From contig BRON01000015.1 in NCBI GenBank assembly GCA_024345305.1, forward strand, positions 248,001 through 312,000: a stretch of DNA of 64,000 nt, read 5' to 3'. Origin of the DNA: Mrakia gelida (taxonomy: Eukaryota; Basidiomycota; Tremellomycetes; Cystofilobasidiales; Mrakiaceae). Shown in pieces: positions 58,668 through 64,000 of the stretch (the stretch's first letter is position 1; every line of letters starts with the position of its first letter). Under the pieces are notes generated by a model that did no database searches, was not told where the DNA came from, and saw only the letters and a list, made by a program, of their open reading frames with translations. Made by a program: the position numbers and the translations under genes.

Positions 58668-60629
58668 TCAGCGTTGACACACCAACTTCCCGACTTGCTC
58701 CTTGATGAGCTCCTTCTGTAGGTCCGTCAAACCCGAGCGCCGTCCCTCCATGATCAAAGCCTCAATCGCAGCGCATCCTCCTTCCCCTCTTCCTTCTTCT
58801 CTTCCTCGCAGGAACCCCGCCTTCCTCGACGTCACCATCCTAACCAGACCTTCTCCCGTGATTGCCTTCCCACTACCAAAGATCTTCAGCTTCTTCAGTA
58901 GAGGACACAGCCTCCCTTCGTTGTCCTTCTCCGAGGGGGACCAAACGAGTCGCCTCACCGTCTCGTTGGTGACGCTAGTGTACGCGACGTTGAGTTCCTC
59001 GAGGGCGGGGAGTCGGGTGAGTTGCTCGAGGAGAATGGTTTTGTCGATGCTCTCATTGTTTTCGACGTCGAGGTAGCGGAGGTGGGTGGTGTTGGGAGGG
59101 TGAGGGGAGGGAGGGAAGAGGATGAGATGGAGTGGGATTTCCTCCAGGGTTTGGAGGAGGGCTCGGAGGTTTGGGAGGAGGAAGATGGTTGAGGATCGGT
59201 TTCGGAGAGGAGGACCGCCGGCGGAGTTTTGGATAACGAGGGTGGTGAGGTTTGGGAGACTGATGATCGTTGGGTTGGAGGGAGTCGCGTCTCCGAAGGA
59301 GAAGTCGACGGAGCAGTAGGGGAGCTCTAGACGTTTGAGGTTGGGTATACGTTGGAGGAGAGGGAGGAGGGATGAGCCTTCGGCAAAGAGGAAGCCGAAA
59401 AGGGTGAGTTGAGTGAGGGAGGAGATATCGAGGGTGAGAGGAGGAAGGGTTGGGAGCGTCGAGTACAAGTTGACGTCCTCCTCACCATCCTCGAACGCCG
59501 TCGAGTGTCGAATCCGAAGGAACGTCAAGCTGAACTCCGTCGAATCCCAGAGGTTCCAAAGGTGTTCGAACCTGGTATTCGTGTCGAGCGGGCAATCGAG
59601 TTCCTTCGCTCGTCCGAGATGACCCTTCAGCAACCGAAAGGCGTTCGACGGCCCATGTCTCTTCTCCCTCTCCCCCTCCTCGTTGTCCGAGTACGAGTCC
59701 GAGTCTGAGTCTGACGTCCCCTCGGAATCGTCGTCTTCGTCCTCGTCCACCCAGACTGTCCTCAACGGTCCCTTCTCCAACATCCGACTCATCTTCGTCT
59801 CTCCGTCGTCCGGTCGCAGAACCAGCCTCCCCCACAGAAAGCTGTCCTCCAAGAACACGCTCCGCCATCGCCTACAGACCGAAGCGAGGATGAAGGGAGT
59901 AGTTTCCGCGCGATCCCTCTCGTAGCTGTCGTCCTCGAGCGATTCCATGAGGTGGTGAGCGATGAGAGAGAGAAGTTCGCCAGCGAGGCCGTCGATGAAG
60001 TTCCTGGTGTCTCGAGACCGTTCAGCAGCGAGGAGGGAGTGAGCTTTGTCGAGAGGGGAGGATGGAGGATGTTCGATGGCCATAACGGAGTCTCGAAGGT
60101 AGGAGGGGAGCTGTCGGAGGAGTTGGAAGAGACGGGTCGTGGTCTGGAAGGGAAGACGAGAGGTCGAGCATCAACTCAAGGTCAGCGATTGCTTCAGTCC
60201 GACGAGCTACTGATCTCTTCAGCACACGATCCTTCTTCGATGACGCTGAGGTGTATAGATAACAGACTCACCTCGTCGCTTCCCTGCAGTCGTCGATCTT
60301 CCGTCTCCATCTCAGCCCGACCGAGACTCTTCAACACCTTCGCCTTCTTCCCACCTTCCATAGCCGACTCAAGCTCCTCGAGTCTCTTCAGCACGTGCCT
60401 GCGAGGGGCGAAGATCGCGTACTCCACGTCCTGAGCTTTGACGACCTGTAGAATGGCGAAAGAGAACGGAGTCAACGAGAGGTCGAAGGGAAGGGAAGTG
60501 AGCTCGCGGAAAGATCGAACTCTTAGTGCTCACCTCGTCAAAAGCTCGTAGAGCTTCGTCGTAGTTTTTCTGCTCGAGTAAGACGAGAGCCTGTTCCAGA
60601 TCCGATACCCAGGAGGAAGATGAGGTCAT
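58668..60629 (-). CDS. F-box/LRR-like protein with N-terminal helical repeat
   Basis: Start MTSSSSWVSDLEQALVLLEQ at 60629. Exon 1 (helical pair ending YDEALRAFDE) and exon 2 (DVEYAIFAPRRHVLKRLEEL, then EGGKKAKVLKSLGRAEME) form a TPR-like N-terminal block. The large third exon has the F-box-like region (LFQLLRQLPSYLRDS, FIDGLAGELLSLIAHHL, FILASVCRRWRSVFLEDSFL), an acidic insert (DEDEDDDSEGTSDSDSD) and leucine-rich repeats (ISSLTQLTLFGFLFA, IPNLKRLELPYCSVD, LRYLDVENNESID, LPALEELNVAYTSV). It ends KEQVGKLVCQR, TGA at 58670-58668. All frames are intact. The gene at 36041 matches it in all three exons, so they are paralogues. The expected role is selecting targets for an SCF-type ubiquitin ligase. 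Confidence 0.8.
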
Positions 60630-60914
60630 TAAAGTGAAAAGGGAGGGAGTGAGGGTTAGAATCTGAAGAGCAAGGCAAAGTCGAAGCTCACTTTCGCTCC
60701 TTCGCTTTCAGCTTCAGACGCCCATCTACTCCTTCCTTCCCTTTTCGGCAGCTTTCTTCTCGTTAGCTTGTTTGATCCGGCTCTTTTTTCTCGTGTTAGT
60801 GACCCAGAAGTCTCCTATTTCTCGACCTCAGGCGAAGGCGGTCGCCCTCTGCGACGAGGCGACGAAGCTGACCTCAGGTCCCTCCCGTCCTTCCCCTCCT
60901 TCAGCTCCTTCGCC
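60630..60914. promoter_or_regulatory. Divergent promoter (285 bp)
   Basis: Separates the F-box gene (-) and the next gene (+). It contains two short T-rich stretches. No specific site was recognised. Confidence 0.35.
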
Positions 60915-63349
60915 ATGGCCTCAGAAGCTCCTCAACCTCTATCTCTTACTCCCCAAGAGGTCAGCGCCATCATCAGTCTTCGACTTGCTGCCGGAGGCTT
61001 CTCAGACGATCCAGAAACGGAAACCTTCCTTCGAGAGGAATGCACCTCCGCCTGCATCACCCTGTCCACGTCGGAGCGAGCTCTCGTGACAGGACTCCGA
61101 GCTCAGGATGCGATGTGGACCAACAAGAGGATAGCTGCGAAGCTCTTCGACAAGAGAGTAGCTCAGGCTGTCAGCGCTGCGAAGGATCAGCTTGCGAAGG
61201 GAGGATGGAAGGCGATTGGTTTTGTGAGCTCCAACCTTCCTCCGATGCTTCTTTGCTCCTTCATTCAACCTCAAACGGAGCTGATACAAGCTTCATTCAC
61301 TCGATCAGGACCACGGTGACTCGATCTCGGTCTCTCAGACCCCAGAGCCGAGCGGTCCGTCTTCTGGAGGTCCGTCTCAAACGGTGAGCTCGGTGGTCGT
61401 CCCATCTCATCGCGTTTCGCTTCCTTTCATTCAAGTCTTCAGAGGTGTTTTGTTTCACCCGGTCGAGGGTTTTTTTACTGACGTACTTTCTCGGCTGATT
61501 ACTGTACCATCCAGAAGGTGGCTTTGGCGCCTACCCAGCAGTCCCCCATCACTCGAAACGACGCGTCTTCCTCCGAGCCTCACCAAGACAACTCCCAGCC
61601 CTCCTCGCAACAAGAAACCTCCTCTTCCAACAACCAGCAACGTTTGCCTCCTCCTCCTCATCACTCCCCTCCATCCTTCTCCGGAAACCCTCCTGCTCCA
61701 GCGATCCAACCCGAGAACGTTCTTCCACCTCCGAACCTAGATCTTCCCGCCTTCTTCGAGCCTACAAGCCTTCCAGTTCAACTTCGACCATACGCCAGCA
61801 ACCCGGCAGCTCTTCAGATCATCTTCAAGGATCAACCGGCCCTGCTCGTGACGATCGCGAAGATGATGTTCGCGTCGAAGAGGCAAGGCGAGGGGATACC
61901 TGGAATGCCTGGATCAGTTTCGAACGCTCAGGGACCGATAGTGAGTACAGTCTAAACTTTCTCGTCTAGTTGCGAGCTCGAGACAGACCGAGCCGGGTCG
62001 TGTTCGTCGTACTGACTGCATCTGGACGACGCGACGCGACTCCCCTTCTCTTTCTCTCTTCAGGTCTCATTCCGAGCCGCAGGGAACGCTCATCCTTCCG
62101 CCGCTGTCGCTTCCGGATCCGGATCGAGTAATGCCGTCGCTGGTCCGAGCAACTCTTCGTCGTTCCAGGTTCGTTCGAGCTGAAAGTGCGAGAGCGATTC
62201 CGATTCGGTCGCGTCCCTGTGCAGCCGCTGACAGCTTTCGCATTCGATTCCACGTTGCTGGACGTACAGAGAGATACCTCGTCGACGACGGTAAAGATGG
62301 AGCAGTCGCCTGGTAAAGCAGCAGCGTCGAGAGGAGATCATCGTGAGCTAGCCATCGTCTTTGCTTTCGTCCGACTCTTCGACGCTGGCACTGATCAAGC
62401 TCCTGCTCTCCTATCTCTTCCTCCTCTCTCCAGCAGGTCCCATCACGATGGAAGCAGATCGCGCCTTGACTACCTCACAAAGAGCATGTCCCCTTCGCTC
62501 GACATCTCTCAACGACGGAAAATCTGACTGACGCGTCTTCGTTTTCGTCTTCTCGTCACCGTCAGGCGAAGCTCGTTCAAGAACCGTGAGCTCATCTTCA
62601 CCATCTGCAATTCGTTTCATCACCTCTAACGAAGCTCTCCATCTCTCCTCGCTTTCGCTCTCTAGGCTTCGAGGATCCGAATGGCGACGAAACATCGACG
62701 TCTTCCCTCACTCGTACCGAATCACTCTTCGAACGGTCGAGTCTCGAAACTTCCTCAAGATATTCGATCTCAACACCAACAGCCTCCTCCCCGCTCCCTC
62801 TCCCGTCACGGAAGATGACCTCGAGAACCTCAAGGCTGCTCAGGAGATCGTGACATTCAGGACGAAACCCGCCGACTTCGAGACGTCCGAACTGTTCCAG
62901 ACGTGGGAGGAGAAGAGGTACAACGGAGAGGTCTTGCTTCTCGTGGCTGACTGGTCCGAGACGATCAAGGAGATGAGAGTCGAGTGGAGTCAGGCTGCGA
63001 AGGTCAGTTTCAAACGACTCTGCATCGTTCGTAGTTTTTCGTCTCGAACCGAGTCGACGACGCGACTTTGAGCTGACCCCGTCCTTACCTCTTCTTCTCG
63101 CTCCTCTCAATCCCCTTCGCTCCTCCTCTACAGATCAAAGCTCGAGTCAACTCCAACCCGAGCGATCACGACGGCTCAGAAGGACAGGTAGGCTCGATTT
63201 CACTTTCGCCCTCGATTCCCCTCCTTCTCCTCGATCCGACCAGCTGACTCCGCTTCGTCCACTCTCTATTCGATCCTTCTTATCAGCCATCTCCAAAGAA
63301 AGCTCGCCTCTCCCCTGGTGGACCTTCGTCGTCGAAGGGAACGGCTTGA
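60915..63349 (+). CDS. Unrecognised, probably nuclear protein
   Basis: Start MASEAPQPLSLTPQEVSAII at 60915 in a good context (CGCCATGGCC). The N-terminal block of about 103 residues is helical (LREECTSACITLSTSERALV, KLFDKRVAQAVSAAKDQLAK). A Gln/Pro/Ser-rich linker leads to QLRPYASNPAALQIIFKDQP, then LLVTIAKMMFASKRQGEGIP. Further exons give VKMEQSPGKAAA, which contains a psi-K-x-E sumoylation-type site. A GC-AG intron (62484-62565, AAAGA|GCATGT) joins TTSQR to AKLVQEP. The next conserved exons are LRGSEWRRNIDVFPHSYRIT, then FLKIFDLNTNSLLPAPSPVT, then VLLLVADWSETIKEMRVEWS. The end PSPKKARLSPGGPSSSKGTA (TGA 63347-63349) has a basic nuclear-localisation-like patch. About nine or ten exons. I do not recognise a family; nuclear location is inference. 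Confidence 0.65.
62484..62565 (+). other. GC-AG intron in the gene at 60915
   Basis: Donor AAAGA|GCATGT, acceptor CGTCAG|GCGAAG, 82 nt, with CTGACTGAC as branch-point region. The join keeps phase 0 and reads TTSQRAKLVQEP. Confidence 0.65.
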
Positions 63350-64000
63350 GCTCATCGCTAAGTCGAGTTGACGCGTCGCTCCTTCTTCCTCTTCTTCTTC
63401 TTCTCTCTTTATCTCTCGCTTTCTTCGTCTCTCGTTCCTTGCTCGATAGCTCGACTACTTCCTTGATACGCTGATACGTTTCCTCTTCTCGCCAACGATC
63501 CCCTTCCTACCCTCCCGTCTCGTTCTCCTCGTTTCTCACGACTAGTCTTCGTCCGCATCACGTCATCCCCTTCCTTCTCCCTCAGTAGCTCTTCACGTAC
63601 CCCTCACGCTGCACCTCGTACCCAAATCCTCTCTGTAGGATCGCACCTACACCTCACGTCTCCTTCCCCTCCTTTTCCTCGCTTCGAACGATCGATCCCC
63701 AAACTCATGACTTTCCCGTCTCTCTTTCTCTCCACCCCGGTTCTTCATCACTCCGAAAAAAAAACGTCATCAGAGCGCGTGCACACAAGCCAAAGAGCAA
63801 GCGAGGGTAAGAAAAAGAGGGAAGAGAGAGACAGATCGAAAAACGAAGAAACGAAGGGAGATGAAGAAGAAAGAAAAGCGAACGACGCCACTACCTATCC
63901 ACCCTCTTCCGAACGCACACTCGAAGATATCAGAGTAGAGTAGGTGGATGTGAAAGGAGCGGGATGCGTGGATGAAGATGCGATGAGGGAGAGAGAGAGA
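63350..64000. other. Right-end intergenic region
   Basis: 651 bp after the last stop. It is pyrimidine-rich to about 63750, then purine-rich, with an A-run at about 63757-63764. No splice-supported gene is visible; it may reach the next gene's leader. Confidence 0.4.

Noticed and set aside
58262..58705. A small gene of 147 codons
   Set aside because: Composition differs from local coding sequence, it overlaps the 3' end of the F-box gene on the other strand, and no domain or splice partner was seen.
1..64000. tRNA, rRNA, CRISPR or transposon features
   Set aside because: No cloverleaf-like B-box pairs, rRNA cores, regular repeat-spacer arrays, terminal inverted repeats, integrase or reverse-transcriptase motifs were seen on either strand.

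Overview
The window is a gene-dense nuclear segment of a fungus, almost certainly a basidiomycete. Its composition and gene style point to the red-yeast and anther-smut side of Pucciniomycotina, but I cannot fix the species from sequence alone. Evidence: nearly every gene is cut by many short introns (about 50-100 nt) with GTGAGT- or GTNCGT-type donors, a CTGAC-like branch point and a pyrimidine-rich tract. Real exons prefer C or G at third codon positions. The protein families are fungal: a Kre9/Knh1-like wall protein, an AreA-type GATA factor, a siderophore-type MFS transporter, carboxypeptidase S and an Upa1-like FYVE protein. No tRNA, rRNA, CRISPR array or transposon was found.

Layout. 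1-3152: a divergent pair of paralogous secreted Kre9/Knh1-like proteins, the left one running off the window. 3731-8559 (-): an Upa1-like endosomal adaptor (PAM2, ankyrin repeats, DysF, FYVE, C2HC finger, RING). It shares a 328-bp promoter with MCM2 (8888-12969, +). 13334-17280 (+): an ER Hsp90 (GRP94-like) with signal peptide and C-terminal HDEL. 17752-21781 (+): siderophore-iron MFS transporter. 22292-22999 (-): an ALG13-like gene with three apparent frameshifts. 23425-25438 (+): F-box/LRR-like gene. 26797-28456 (-): unrecognised nuclear-looking protein with a SUMO-interaction-like motif. 29094-30741 (+): small glycine-zipper membrane protein. 31061-33091 (-): SAM-PH protein. 33572-35164 (-): HSL-type alpha/beta hydrolase. 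36041-37863 (+): F-box/LRR-like paralogue with a 1-nt splice-junction lesion. 38848-44244 (-): AreA/Gat1-type GATA factor with a long intron-bearing leader. 46029-48281 (-): TBC-domain protein, divergent from carboxypeptidase S (48385-51221, +). 52000-54446 (+): F-box-like gene. 55683-57673 (+): poorly resolved hypothetical gene. 58668-60629 (-): intact F-box/LRR paralogue of the 36 kb gene. 60915-63349 (+): unrecognised, probably nuclear protein.

The genes do not form one pathway. The window is mostly housekeeping (replication, ER folding, vacuolar proteolysis, nitrogen control) with a scattered F-box/LRR family. The points most worth a second look are the Upa1-like protein with its embedded DysF domain, a retained GRP94-like chaperone (a gene most fungi are thought to lack), the broken-looking ALG13, the lesion in the 36 kb F-box gene, and three GC-AG introns. 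Exon boundaries were read by eye from splice signals and reading-frame continuity. Gene ends are generally firmer than individual internal junctions.
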